DNA of 64,000 bases, from assembly GCA_963728845.1 (NCBI GenBank), contig CAVSLS010000021.1:310001-374000 (forward strand), given 5' to 3'. Below the pieces are notes generated by a model. That model had not been told where the DNA came from and did no database searches. It saw only the letters and a program-made list of their open reading frames with translations. This DNA comes from Bog-473 sp963728845. Its GTDB lineage: Bacteria > Actinomycetota > Acidimicrobiia > Acidimicrobiales > RAAP-2. The stretch's first letter is position 1. Every line of letters begins with the position of its first letter. The position numbers were made by a program, and so were the translations under genes. This document shows positions 51,260-60,583 of this stretch, in pieces.

Positions 51260-52156
51260 TCAGTGGACGATTTTGGACAGGGGGAGCTCCAAGATGTCGC
51301 TCGCGCCGTGGTCTCGCAGGGCGGGGATGAGGATGTTGATGTCCGTCTTCGCCACCACGGTCTCGAGGGCGAACGCGCCGCCACCCGACAGCTCTGAGAT
51401 CGTGGGGGCGCGCATGGACGGCAGCACGTCGAGCACGGCATCGAGGTTCTCGGCCGAGACGTTGAGCTTCACCAGGACCTTGCCCCGCGCCTCGAGCGTG
51501 CCCTGCAAGAGGGTGAGGATCTGCTCCATGGCATGCCGCTTGTCGGGCTCGGTAGCCGAAGCCGGGTTGGCGATGAGCTCGGTGTGCGAGACGAGGAGCG
51601 TCTCGATCACCCGCAGCCCGGCCGCGCGGAGCGCGCTGCCGGTCTCGGTCATGTCCACCACCGCGTCGGCGATGTCGGGCACCTTCGCCTCGGTGGCCCC
51701 GTACGAGAGCGCGATGTCGGCTCCGATGCCGTGGGCGGCCAGCGCCTTGCGAGCCAGCTCGGGGTACTCGGTGCTCACGCGCAGGCGACCGGGGCGATCG
51801 GCGGCGAGCGCGGCGAGCTCCTTCAGGTTGTGCGCCGGGGAGTCCGCTGCGACGGCGAGCACGATCCGAGCCGGACGGGACGTGGCCTTCGAGTACGCCA
51901 GCTCGCCGAGCGACACCACCTCGCTCCCCCGCTCCTCGATGCAGTCGCGTCCGGTGATGCCGAGGTCGAACAGGCCGTCGGCCACGTAGACGGGGATCTC
52001 CTGGGGCCGCAGGATCCGCACCTCGCTGATGCGGGGATCCGCGATGGTGGCGCGGTAGGCCACGTCCGAGGCGCGGTTGACGGCGAGGTCGGCGTCCTCG
52101 AACAGCTGCATCGTGGCGCGTTCGAGCGAGCCCTTGGGCAGGACGAGGCGGAGCAT
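51260..52156 (-). CDS. hisG: ATP phosphoribosyltransferase, long form
   Basis: First step of histidine synthesis. 298 aa, intact, ATG 52156. LRLVLPKGSLERAT at the N-terminus, YVADGLFDLGITGRDCI, then the phosphoribosyl-binding VVDMTETGSALRAAGL. The C-terminal third (LNVSAENLDAVLDVLPSMRAPTISEL) is the ACT-like histidine-feedback domain, so this is the HisZ-independent type. hisE, normally adjacent, is not in the window. Confidence 0.95.
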   Translation of the reverse strand: MLRLVLPKGSLERATMQLFEDADLAVNRASDVAYRATIADPRISEVRILRPQEIPVYVADGLFDLGITGRDCIEERGSEVVSLGELAYSKATSRPARIVLAVAADSPAHNLKELAALAADRPGRLRVSTEYPELARKALAAHGIGADIALSYGATEAKVPDIADAVVDMTETGSALRAAGLRVIETLLVSHTELIANPASATEPDKRHAMEQILTLLQGTLEARGKVLVKLNVSAENLDAVLDVLPSMRAPTISELSGGGAFALETVVAKTDINILIPALRDHGASDILELPLSKIVH

Positions 52157-52229
52157 GGCCCTAGATCTTCGCAGACCGGCCGCCAGCGGTCGTGCTGCAC
52201 GACGGTGCCGGTGCGGCAAGCTGTGGCCC

Positions 52230-52625
52230 GTGCCGCCGCCCTACGACGTCTTCAACTTCTTGAACCTGCTGGGGATCGAGATCACCGGTACCGGCGCGGA
52301 CGAGGACCCGATGGCCCGGCTCACGGTGCACCACGACCTCATCGCGGGCACCGGCTACCTGTGGGCTCCCGTCGTCATCACCCTGGCCGACGCCCTCTGC
52401 GCCTTCGGCGTCAACCACCACTGGCCCGAGGGCGCCAAGAGCTTCACCACCGTGGACTGCTCGGCCAACTTCGTCTCGAGCGCCCAGGAGGGCCACCTCG
52501 TGATGGCCACGGCCGTCCCGCTGCACACGGGCCGGACGACGCAGGTCTGGGACGCCACCGTCACGAACGAGACCACCGAGAAATTGATGGCCTCGTACCG
52601 CTGCACCCAGCTCATCTTGTACTGA
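52230..52625 (+). CDS. PaaI/hotdog-fold thioesterase
   Basis: 131 aa, GTG 52230, intact. Hotdog fold: LTVHHDLIAGTGYLWAPVVITLADALCAFGVN with central helix, FTTVDCSANFVSSAQEGHLVMATAVPLHTGRTTQVWDATVTNE. Hydrolyses aryl- or acyl-CoA thioesters; the substrate is unknown. Divergent from hisG with 73 bases between, convergent with ribH. Confidence 0.85.
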   Translation: MPPPYDVFNFLNLLGIEITGTGADEDPMARLTVHHDLIAGTGYLWAPVVITLADALCAFGVNHHWPEGAKSFTTVDCSANFVSSAQEGHLVMATAVPLHTGRTTQVWDATVTNETTEKLMASYRCTQLILY

Positions 52626-52664
52626 ACGGGCAGCACCCCGGGCAGAGATTGGCTCAGGAGACGC

Positions 52665-53199
52665 TCAGGAGAGCGGACCGCTGCGCAGGAGACGGACCAT
52701 CTCGATGCCGGTCAGGGCCCCCTCGCGGCCCTTGTTGGTGTGGTCCGGTTCCGAGCGCTCGAGTGCCTGCTCGAGCGTCTCGGTCGTCAAGACGCCGAAG
52801 ACCACCGGGATCCCCGTCGCCAGCTGCACCTGTTGGATCCCCGACGCGCACTCCCCCGCCACGAAGTCGTAGTGCCCCGTGTCGCCCCGGATGACGGCGC
52901 CGAAGCAGAGGACGGCGTCCACCTTGCCTGCGTGGGCGAAGGCCCGGGCGACGAGGGGTAGTTCGAAGGCGCCGGGCGCCCAGGCCACCGTGACGTCGCG
53001 GCGGTCCGTGCCCGCCTCGCCCAGCGCCTCGAGCGCACCGTCGAGCAGCCGCAACGTGACTCCGCCGTTGAAGCGGGCGCACGCCGATCCCGAACCGCAG
53101 CCCGGTGCCGTTGTGCTCCCCGCGCAGGCTGGCGCCGACACGGGCCTGCACGTCGTCGAGCGCGCCGTCGGGCAGCGCGATCAGCTCCGATCCGGCCAT
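52665..53199 (-). CDS. ribH: 6,7-dimethyl-8-ribityllumazine synthase (one frameshift)
   Basis: Makes lumazine, the substrate of riboflavin synthase. ATG 53199. The N-terminal 39 residues run to RFGIG, then an extra base at about 53080 moves to the frame of ARFNGGVTLRLLDGALEAL. Catalytic and binding motifs: APGAFELPLVA, GAVIRGDTGHYDFV (His), FGVLTTETLEQA and KGREGA. The first 30 residues are longer than usual. 16 bases from the ribBA stop. Riboflavin synthase (ribE) is not in the window. Confidence 0.93.
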
Positions 53200-53215
53200 C
53201 AGGCTGGATACGTCG

Positions 53216-54436
53216 TCACAGGACGTCGTCGAGGCCGTGCAGCAGGTGGCCCATGCGCTCCCGCTTGGTGCGCAGGTAGGCGATGTTCTCGGGGTTGGCC
53301 GACGTCTGCAGCGAGACCCGCTCGGTAATGTCGAGGCCGAAGCCCTCGAGACCGCCGTACTTCACCGGATTGTTCGTCATGAGCCGCATCGTGGTCACAC
53401 CGAGGTCGACGAGCATCTGGGCGCCGATCCCGTACTCGCGGCTGTCGACGGGCAGTCCCTGCTGCAGGTTGGCGTCGACCGTGTCGTGCCCCTCCTCCTG
53501 CAGCTGGTAGGCCCGGATCTTGTGGCCGAGGCCGATGCCTCGCCCCTCGTGGCCGCGCAGGTAGATGAGCACGCCCCGGCCTTCCTGCTCGATCAGTTCC
53601 AAGGCCGCCTGCAGCTGGGGTCCGCAGTCGCAGCGGAGGGATCCGAACACGTCGCCGGTCAGGCATTCGGAGTGGACGCGCACCAACACGTCCTCGGTTC
53701 CCGCCACATCGCCCATGACCAGGGCAAGGTGCTGTTCGTTGTCCAGCACGGACTCGTACACGAAGGCGCGGTACTCCCGATCCTGCGCAGGGATGCGTGC
53801 CTCGGACACCAGGCGCACGAGCTTCTCGTTCTGGCGCCGGTAGCGGATCAGGTCCGCGATGGAGATGAGCGGGAGATCGTGCTTCTTGGCGAACCGCTCC
53901 AGGTCGGGCAGCCGTGCCATCTCCGACTTGTCCTCGGTGACGACCTCGCAGAGCACCCCGGCCGGCGACAGCCCGGCGGCGCGGCTCAAGTCGACGGTCG
54001 CCTCGGTGTGCCCGGCCCGCTTGAGCACGCCGCCGGCGCGGTAGCGCAACGGGAAGATGTGCCCCGGGCGGTTGAGGTCGTTCGGCCGGGTGTTCGGGTC
54101 GATCAGCGCCGCGATGGTCGACGACCGGTCCGCGGCGGAGATGCCGGTGGTCGTCCCGTGCCGGAAGTCGACGCTCACCGTGAACGCCGTCCGCTGGGCC
54201 TCGGTGTTGGCCGTCACCATCAGGGGCAGGTCGAGGGCGTCGGCCCGCTCGGGCAACAACGGGACGCAGATCACCCCCGACGTGTGGGCCAGGAAGAACG
54301 CGATGTTCTCGGGCGTCGCCGCCTCGGCGGCCATGACGAGGTCGCCCTCGTTCTCGCGATCCTCGTCGTCGACCACGACCGCCATGCCGAGGCGGCCGAT
54401 GGCGTCGATGGCCTCTTGCACCTCCGAGAAGCCCAT
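53216..54436 (-). CDS. ribBA: Bifunctional DHBP synthase / GTP cyclohydrolase II
   Basis: Supplies both riboflavin precursors. 406 aa, intact. N-terminal RibB domain: VVVDDEDRENEGDLVMAAE, SVDFRHGTTTGISAADR, RPGHIFPLRYRAGGVLKRAGHTEA. C-terminal RibA domain: VRVHSECLTGDVFGSLRCDCG with zinc cysteines, and LRGHEGRGIGL. ATG 54436 overlaps the ribD stop by one base (TGATG). Confidence 0.96.
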   Translation of the reverse strand: MGFSEVQEAIDAIGRLGMAVVVDDEDRENEGDLVMAAEAATPENIAFFLAHTSGVICVPLLPERADALDLPLMVTANTEAQRTAFTVSVDFRHGTTTGISAADRSSTIAALIDPNTRPNDLNRPGHIFPLRYRAGGVLKRAGHTEATVDLSRAAGLSPAGVLCEVVTEDKSEMARLPDLERFAKKHDLPLISIADLIRYRRQNEKLVRLVSEARIPAQDREYRAFVYESVLDNEQHLALVMGDVAGTEDVLVRVHSECLTGDVFGSLRCDCGPQLQAALELIEQEGRGVLIYLRGHEGRGIGLGHKIRAYQLQEEGHDTVDANLQQGLPVDSREYGIGAQMLVDLGVTTMRLMTNNPVKYGGLEGFGLDITERVSLQTSANPENIAYLRTKRERMGHLLHGLDDVL

Positions 54437-55437
54437 CAGGCGGCCACCTCCACGCGCAGGTCCTCTCCGAGCCTCTCGACCGACACCAGCCTGCCTCTCC
54501 ACACGTCCCCAATTGTGCCAGCCCCAGGGCCGGCGAAGATCGGGCGGCCGTCGTCGCCGCCGAAGAAGACCGGCGCGAGGTACAGGACGTACCGGTCCAC
54601 CAGGCCGGCGGCATGGAAGTCATGGGCCACCGTCGCCCCACCCTCGACGAGCAGCTGGAGCACGCCGCGCCGTCCGAGCTCGGCCAGGACGTCGCTGCAG
54701 GTCGCCGTTCAGCTCGAGCGCCGGGTGCACCCGGGCGTCCGCGGGCGCCCTGCCCAGCACGACCCGCAGCGGTTGGGCGCGGTCGACCCCGTCGTCCAAG
54801 CGCACCGTGAGCTCGGGGTCGTCCGCCCGGACGGTTCCCGCCCCCACCAGGACGGCATCGGAGCGGGCCCGCAGCAGGTGCACGTCCTGGCGGGCGGCCT
54901 CGCCGGTGATCCAGCGGCTGGTGCCGTCGGGTGCGGCGGTGCGGGCATCGAGGCTGGCCGCCATCTTGAGCACCACCCACGGCTGCCCGGTCGTGCGGTG
55001 CTTGAGATAGGGGGCGAGCTGCTCGGCCACCTCTTCGGCCGCCACCCCGACCGTGACCTCGATCCCCGCCTCGCGTAACGCGGCGATGCCCCGTCCGGCC
55101 ACCTGGGGATCGGGGTCCTCGACGCCGACCACGACCCTGGCCACGCCGGCCGCGATGACGGCGTCGGTGCACGGCGGCGTCCGCCCGTGATGCCCGCAAG
55201 GCTCGAGCGTGACGTAGAGCGTGGCGCCCCGCGCCGCCGCCCCGGCGGCCGCGAGCGCGCTGGCCTCGGCGTGCGGGCCGCCCGGGCGGCGCCGTGGCGC
55301 CCTCGAACGTGGTCGCGCACGGCGGTGCCGAACGGCGGAGGGACGATCACACAGCCCACCCAGGGATTCGGCGCGGTGCTCGAGCGGACCCCTGCAGCCA
55401 GCGCCATTGCACGGCGCATGTGCACCGCATCGTCCAT
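54436..55437 (-). CDS. ribD: Bifunctional pyrimidine deaminase/reductase RibD (frameshifts)
   Basis: Second and third steps of riboflavin synthesis. ATG 55437 (MDDAVHMRRAMALAAGV, SSTAPNPWVGCVIV). Deaminase zinc motifs GPHAEASAL and LEPCGHHGRTPPCTDAVI, then reductase domain VLKMAASLDARTA through LLVEGGATVAHDFHAAGLVDRYVLYLAP. Breaks at about 55300 (one or two indels) and 54705. About 335 aa if repaired. First gene of ribD-ribBA-ribH, with a strong promoter upstream. Confidence 0.92.
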
Positions 55438-55481
55438 GGGTCACGTCCTCGTGCGGGGTGGTTCCCTGCCCTGTGCGTGGA

Positions 55482-55510
55482 ATTATAGAACACGTTTCAG
55501 TTTCTGTCGA
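55482..55510 (-). promoter_or_regulatory. ribD promoter (TCGACA - 17 bp - TATAAT) with palindrome in spacer
   Basis: -35 TCGACA (55510-55505), 17-bp spacer, consensus -10 TATAAT (55487-55482), about 45 bases before ribD. The spacer and -10 edge contain TAGAACACGTTTCA (55486-55499), an AAC-N2-GTT dyad fitting the TnnAACnnGTTnnA pattern of KstR-type repressors. The leader is too short for an FMN riboswitch. Confidence 0.65.
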
Positions 55511-55536
55511 GAGTGCCTGGTCAGAGCGCTCGGGCG

Positions 55537-56213
55537 TCAGATGTGCTCGAGCACGTCGAGCAGGCCGTTCACGTCGGCGATGATCGCCGTGTGCGGCGCG
55601 GCCTCCAGCGTGGCCTTGTCGTGGGCGCCGCTCAGCACGCCGACGACCGCCCCGGCACCGGCCGCCGAGCCCGCCTCGAGGTCGCTCACGGTGTCGCCCA
55701 CCACGACGACCGCCCGCGGCTCGGCCACCTCCAGGCGCGCCATCGCCCCGAGGACCAGGTCGGGCGCAGGGCGGCCCCGGCCCACGTCGGCCGGCGAGAG
55801 GGCCAGGTCGATCTCGGCCCGCCAGCCCAAGGCGTCCACCAGCGCGTCCCGGGTGGAGGGGGCGAAGCCGGTGGTGAGGCAGACCTTGACGCCCCGTTCG
55901 CGCAGGGTGCGCAGCACCCCGAGGGCGCCGGGGACCTCCGCCACGGCACCGGCGGCGACGCAGCGCCTCGTAGGCGGCTGCGAACTCCTCCGTCGCCCGC
56001 TCCGCCGCCGCGGCCTCGAGGAGGACCGCGAACACGTCGGACTTGGACCACCCCATGGTGTCGCGCACGACCGCCCGGGCCCGCTCGTCCTCGTTGCTCC
56101 CCGGCGCGACCCCGACGGCCGCCAGCGCGGCCCTGAACGCGGCGTCGACGGCGCCGTCATCGCGCACGGTCGTCCCCGCCATGTCGAGGCAGGCGAGGGC
56201 GAAGGGCCCGATC
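55537..56213 (-). CDS. Phosphonatase-like HAD hydrolase (one frameshift)
   Basis: HAD-superfamily enzyme of the TIGR03351 phosphonatase-like type, expected to cleave a C-P bond. GTG 56213. Motif I CLDMAGTTVRDDG carries the nucleophile Asp with the phosphonatase-type MAGTT. RDTMGWSKSDVF belongs to the cap. Then, after a shift at about 55965, KVCLTTGFAPSTRD (motif II) and VVVGDTVSDLEAG (motif IV). About 220 aa. It overlaps the stop of the FAD oxidoreductase by two bases; the pair is a known association for aminophosphonate breakdown. Confidence 0.85.
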
Positions 56214-57345
56214 ACGTGGCGACCCCGGCCGCGGCCAGGGTGTCCGCCGCGATGGCCGGCGCGCAGGTCATGCCGCGCCCGCCGGGCCCGGTGACCATCC
56301 ACACACTCGGCCGGATCTGCTCCCGCAAGCACACGGCGCCGTCGGTGCACTGGGCGTAGACACCCTCCCAGCGCCGTCGCACCGGCGGGAGCTCGACGCC
56401 GAGGATCCTTCCCGCTCGGGCCAGGAGCTCGCCCGTGGGGTCCTCGCACAGTGCGAAGTCGAACGGCTCGTCGTAGGCGTGGGTGTCGCCGATGGTCAAC
56501 CCGCCGTCGGGGCGTTGAACCAGCAGCAGCTGCAGATGGTGGTCGGCCGCCACGGCGTCCTGGTCCCCGAGCCGGGCCAGCGGCACAACCTCGTATGCCG
56601 GGTAATAGCGCAGCGTGTCGGCGTCCGCCAGCGAGGTGGTCAACCGGGCGGTGAACCGAGCCGTCTCGAACATCTGCAGCCTGACGCGCCGCAGCCGTGC
56701 CACCTGCGGGTCGGTCCCGGGGAGCTGGTCGTAGGAGGCACCCGTGGCGACGACCGCGAGGTCCGCCTCCCACCGGGTGCCCGACCTGTCCACCAGGCCG
56801 CTGGGTTCGGCCGCCACGATGCGGCAGCCTGGGTGAAAGTGGTAACGGTCCGGCGCCCGCGCCGTCAGATGAGCGCGGAGCGCCTCGAGGGCGCGGCGGG
56901 GCTCGACCACGGCGTCCTGGGCGCAGTACAGCGCACCGTGGATGTCCCCTTGCACGGCGGGGTTGCGGGCCCGCACCTCGTCCGGTTCCAGGACGGACAC
57001 CGAGCGTGGCGCGGCGTCGGGGTGGCGAGCGAACGCGTCCATCACCTCTCGTTCGTCGGCGGTGCCGGCCACGGTGAGCGAGCCCGCGGGACGGAACCCG
57101 ACGCCCGGTACGGCGGCGCCGATGTCCTCCCAGCGGCGGCGGGCCCGGAGCGCGGCATCGAGCTCGGCGCCCGAGCGCCGGCCGCTCACCCACACCAGCC
57201 CGAAGTTGCGCACCGATGCGCCGTTCGGAGCCGCCTCCGCTTCGAGGTGCTCCACCGTGAAGCCGGCCTCGACGAGCTCGAGCGCGTGCCAGGTGCCGAG
57301 GATGCCGCCGCCAGCCACCACGGCTCGTGCGCCGGTGCGGCTCAT
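56212..57345 (-). CDS. FAD-dependent oxidoreductase, TIGR03364-like (aminophosphonate oxidase partner)
   Basis: 377 aa, intact, ATG 57345. DAO-type flavoprotein: FAD-binding AVVAGGGILGTWHALELVEAGFTVEHLEAE, then ASVRNFGLVWVSGRR, and the C-terminal MVTGPGGRGMTCAPAIA. Its immediate partner is the phosphonatase-like hydrolase. The family is thought to deaminate an aminophosphonate oxidatively, giving an aldehyde the hydrolase can split to phosphate. No PhnW-type transaminase or phosphonate transporter is in the window. Exact substrate unknown. Confidence 0.82.
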   Translation of the reverse strand: MSRTGARAVVAGGGILGTWHALELVEAGFTVEHLEAEAAPNGASVRNFGLVWVSGRRSGAELDAALRARRRWEDIGAAVPGVGFRPAGSLTVAGTADEREVMDAFARHPDAAPRSVSVLEPDEVRARNPAVQGDIHGALYCAQDAVVEPRRALEALRAHLTARAPDRYHFHPGCRIVAAEPSGLVDRSGTRWEADLAVVATGASYDQLPGTDPQVARLRRVRLQMFETARFTARLTTSLADADTLRYYPAYEVVPLARLGDQDAVAADHHLQLLLVQRPDGGLTIGDTHAYDEPFDFALCEDPTGELLARAGRILGVELPPVRRRWEGVYAQCTDGAVCLREQIRPSVWMVTGPGGRGMTCAPAIAADTLAAAGVAT

Positions 57346-57437
57346 CGCCGGGCGCGCGTCACGGGGCGGCGTTGCTCACGTTCGCCCGGTGGTCTCGGGC
57401 GCGGTCACCGTCCGCGGACGCATGTCCCCGACCGCGG

Positions 57438-58130
57438 TCACCGGGCTGCCGCGGCGCGCACCGACTCCCGGATGGCGTCGGCCGCCTCCCAGGGCCGCGC
57501 GCGCCCGAATATGGCGTTGCCCGCCACGAAGACGTTCGCACCGGCCGCGGCGGCGACCGGCCCCGTCGTGGCGTCGATCCCGCCGTCGACCTCGATGTCG
57601 AGTGCCAGCCCGCCCGCCTCGACGTCGGCCCGGGCCTGTGCCACCTTGGTCATGACCTCGGAGATGAAACTCTGGCCGCCGAAGCCGGGGAACACCGTCA
57701 TGCACAGCAGGAGGTCGAGATCACGCAGGTACGGTCGCACCGCGTCGAACGGCGTGTCGGGGTTGAGGGCGAGCCCGGCCCGCAGCCCGAGGCTCCGCAT
57801 CTGGGCGATCAGCTCTGCCGTGCCACCCACCTCGACGTGGACCGTGCAACCGTCCGCCCCGGCGTCCGCGAAGTCCTGCAGGTAGCGCCCGGGGTCCGTC
57901 ATCATCAGGTGACAGTCGAAGAACAGCGGGGTGTGGCGGCGCAGGGAGGCCACGACCGGTGGCCCGATCGTCACGTTGGGGACGAAGTGCCCGTCCATGA
58001 CGTCGACGTGGAGCCAGTCGGCCGAGGGGGCCACCTCGCCCACCTGTTCGGCGAGCATCCCGAAGTCGGCGGAGAGCAACGACGGCGCGATGCGGAGGTC
58101 TCCGAAGCTCCCGGGGTCGTGGCCCTGCAT
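57438..58130 (-). CDS. rpe: Ribulose-phosphate 3-epimerase
   Basis: Pentose-phosphate enzyme, 230 aa, intact. APSLLSADFGML, metal-binding WLHVDVMDGHFVPN, DCHLMMTDP, MTVFPGFGGQSF and DIEVDGGID. ATG 58130 (MQGHDPGSF) is preferred over 58187, which overlaps the methyltransferase gene. Confidence 0.96.
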   Translation of the reverse strand: MQGHDPGSFGDLRIAPSLLSADFGMLAEQVGEVAPSADWLHVDVMDGHFVPNVTIGPPVVASLRRHTPLFFDCHLMMTDPGRYLQDFADAGADGCTVHVEVGGTAELIAQMRSLGLRAGLALNPDTPFDAVRPYLRDLDLLLCMTVFPGFGGQSFISEVMTKVAQARADVEAGGLALDIEVDGGIDATTGPVAAAAGANVFVAGNAIFGRARPWEAADAIRESVRAAAAR

Positions 58131-58165
58131 CGGCGGCCGTCCCTGCCTGCGTCCTGCGTCGGCGC

Positions 58166-58972
58166 TCAGCTGAAGCGCGCCCAGCACAGGATGCGCTTGA
58201 ACCCGTAGAAGTAGGGTTCGCGTTCCCCGAGCTCCTCAATCAGCCGCTCCCGGTAGCGCTCCACGAAGGCGTCGAACAGCTCCGGACTCAGGCGCTTGCG
58301 GTAGGGCGTCAACAAGGTGCCCATGACCCACTCGACCACCTCGCCGGTCGACGCCAGCTCGTGGCCGTAGACCTCCATCCGCACGACCTGGTCCTTCGCC
58401 CCGAGCTCGTAGAGGAGGTCGGCGTAGAGCTCGGGTGAGAGCACGAAGCGCCCACGATCCTCGGGGACGTCCCCGTAGAGCGCATCGATGAAGGGGGGTT
58501 CGTTGGCCACCTGCTGCGCCAACAGATGGGAGGGGTGCCGGTAGTTGGCCGGCACCTGAAAGGCGAGCTGCCCGTTGTCACCCAGCGCGGTTCGCATGCG
58601 AGCCAGGAGGTACAGATGGTCGTCGACCCACTGGAGCGACGCGTTGGCGAAGACGAGATCGAGCCCTTCGTCGAGCCAGGTCGCGATGTCCCCGTGCGCG
58701 AACGAGAGGCCCGGGGTGTCGGCGTACGCGGTCTGCGCCCGTGCCAGCATCGCCGGTGACGCGTCGATGCCGACCGTCTCGTCCGCCTCCAACGTCTCGT
58801 GCAGGATCTTGGTCAGGCCGCCGGTGCCGCAGCCGAGGTCGACGACGCGCCCGCCGGGCACGGGACGACAGAGGCGCAAGAGGTCGTCGAACGGTTGCTG
58901 ACGTTCCGATCGGAATTGCTCGTACTGGTCGGGGCTCCACCCGTCAATCGGCGTCACGGTCACCGCTCCCAT
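58166..58972 (-). CDS. Trans-aconitate 2-methyltransferase-like SAM methyltransferase
   Basis: 268 aa, intact, ATG 58972. SAM site RVVDLGCGTGGLTKIL, DASPAMLARAQ, DLVFANASLQWVDDH and VPANYRHPSHLLAQQVANEPPF are the Tam family pattern. Tam methylates trans-aconitate, an inhibitor formed from cis-aconitate. It lies three bases downstream of the fmt stop. The long open frame through 60478 on this strand is composite, not one protein. Confidence 0.82.
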   Translation of the reverse strand: MGAVTVTPIDGWSPDQYEQFRSERQQPFDDLLRLCRPVPGGRVVDLGCGTGGLTKILHETLEADETVGIDASPAMLARAQTAYADTPGLSFAHGDIATWLDEGLDLVFANASLQWVDDHLYLLARMRTALGDNGQLAFQVPANYRHPSHLLAQQVANEPPFIDALYGDVPEDRGRFVLSPELYADLLYELGAKDQVVRMEVYGHELASTGEVVEWVMGTLLTPYRKRLSPELFDAFVERYRERLIEELGEREPYFYGFKRILCWARFS

Positions 58973-58974
58973 GT

Positions 58975-59864
58975 TTAGTCCGTCCCGAGACGCTCGCCCG
59001 TCCCGGGCCGCACGCCGCGCAACCACTCGTCGGCTGACATGGGCGAACGGCTCTCCGGCTGCACCCTCAGCAGGACGAGGGTGCCGGCGCCGGTCGCCAC
59101 GTCCGGGCCGTCGAGCGAGCCGGGAGGGCCGCCGCTCACACCGGCCCCGGATCTGGCCCACGGCGGCCTCGAGCACGGTGAGCCGCTTGCCGCGGAAGGT
59201 CGTCCAGGCCCGGCCCAGACGCACGACCCGCTTGAGCTGCGCGGCGGCGTCGGCCCAGTCGAGGTGGAGGTCCTCCTTGGTGATCTTCTCCGCGACCGTC
59301 ACCTCGCCGTGCTGGGGCACCGGAACCGGCAGACCTGACACCCCGTTGGCCAGGGCCTCGACGAGGAGTGCGCTGCCGACGCTGACCAAATGCTCCCGGA
59401 GCCCGGCGAGCGTCACCTCGTCGTCGAGCGGCACCGTGCGGGCCGCGTACACGGGGCCGGAGTCGAGCCCCTCCTCGACCTTCATCAGGCAGACACCGGT
59501 CTCCCGGTCGCCAGCGAGGATGGCCCGCTCGGCCGGCGCCGCGCCACGCCAGCGCGGGAGCAGGGAGAAGTGCACGTTCACCATGGGCACCTCGTCCAAG
59601 AGCGGCGCGGGGATGATCCGGCCGAACGCCACGACCACCCCGAGCTCGACCCCGGCCGTCGTCAGGTCGTCCATGTCGTGGGTGACCGCGAGGCCGAGCT
59701 CGGTGGCCGCCTCCTTGACCGGGCTCGGTGTGGTGTCGGCGCCGCGACCCCGCCGGCGATCGGGCCTCGTCACGCAGAGGGCGACGTCGTGCCCGGCCGC
59801 CACGAGCGCCGCGCAGCGGGGGGACGGCCAGGTCCGGGGTGCCGAGATACGCCAGGCGGGCCAC
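58975..59864 (-). CDS. fmt: Methionyl-tRNA formyltransferase (two frameshifts)
   Basis: Formylates initiator Met-tRNA. GTG 59864: ARLAYLGTPDLAVPPL, then an extra G at about 59818 before ALVAAGHDVALCVTRPDRR. Catalytic core VVVAFGRIIPAPLLD, MVNVHFSLLPRWRGAAPAERAILAGD (Asn-His), TGVCLMKVEEGLDSGP. Second break at about 59150 leads to a C-terminus ending GERLGTD and TAA at 58977-58975. The partner def lies 130 bases upstream. Confidence 0.93.
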
Positions 59865-59993
59865 CTGCTCACCGTAGGGCAGCCCGGGGGCCGGGCCGGG
59901 CGGCGGGACGGGCCGGGACGCCGGGCCGGGACGGACGCCGGCCGTGATGCCGCCGGCGCGGTCAGCTCTGCCGGCGCGGTCAGCGACGCAGGT

Positions 59994-60527
59994 TCAGAGC
60001 GAGAAGAGCTTGGAGAGCCCGTCGGGATCCGACGGGGACAGGTCCAGAGTGCGGCTACGGAGGATCTTGAGCGCCTCCTTGCGCTGGTCCTCATCGAGAC
60101 GCTCCACGAGCAGGATGCCGTCGAGGTGGTCGATCTCGTGCTGGAACACACGACCCTCCAGCTCGGTCGCCTCCACGGAGATCTCGTTCCCGTCGAGGTC
60201 GAGGCCCACCAGGTGCACGGCGTTGGGACGCACGATCTCCCAGCTGAGCCCCGGTACCGAGAGGCAGCCCTCGTCGAAGGCCCACTCGCCGTCGCTCTCC
60301 ACGATGCGCGGGTTGATGACGGTGCGGGCTCCCTCACCGACGTCGTAGACGAAGATGCGGCGCTGCACACCCACCTGGTTGGCGGCCAGGCCGGTGCCGG
60401 GGGCGGCGTACATCGTCTCGACCATGGAATCGACCAGGCTGGCCACCGAGCCGTCGATGTCCTCGACGTCGCGGGCACGCTCCTTCAGCACGGGGTCGCC
60501 GTATTGACGGATGGTGAGGCTGGGCAC
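59994..60527 (-). CDS. def: Peptide deformylase
   Basis: Removes the formyl group from nascent proteins. 177 aa, intact. Three family motifs: GTGLAANQVG, EGCLSVPG (metal Cys) and QHEIDHLDG (metal His pair). It works downstream of Fmt, next to it on the same strand. The usual downstream gap before fmt holds short CCGGCGCGGTCAG repeats. Confidence 0.97.
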   Translation of the reverse strand: MPSLTIRQYGDPVLKERARDVEDIDGSVASLVDSMVETMYAAPGTGLAANQVGVQRRIFVYDVGEGARTVINPRIVESDGEWAFDEGCLSVPGLSWEIVRPNAVHLVGLDLDGNEISVEATELEGRVFQHEIDHLDGILLVERLDEDQRKEALKILRSRTLDLSPSDPDGLSKLFSL

Positions 60528-60583
60528 CAGCCCATCCTACCGGGGAGCCCTTCATCGCCCATCCGCGGCCCGACCCGCGCGGC

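Noticed and set aside
55438..55536. FMN riboswitch before ribD
   Set aside because: The transcript leader from the predicted promoter is only about 40 nt and has none of the conserved RFN blocks.
59865..59993. Short GC-rich repeats between fmt and def as a regulatory array
   Set aside because: Two partial copies of CCGGCGCGGTCAG in highly GC-rich DNA are not enough to claim a functional repeat.
58166..60478. A 770-codon open frame covering def, fmt and the methyltransferase
   Set aside because: Three separate proteins with their own starts and stops are recognised. The frame joins wrong-frame parts of def with parts of fmt because fmt lost its stop to an indel.
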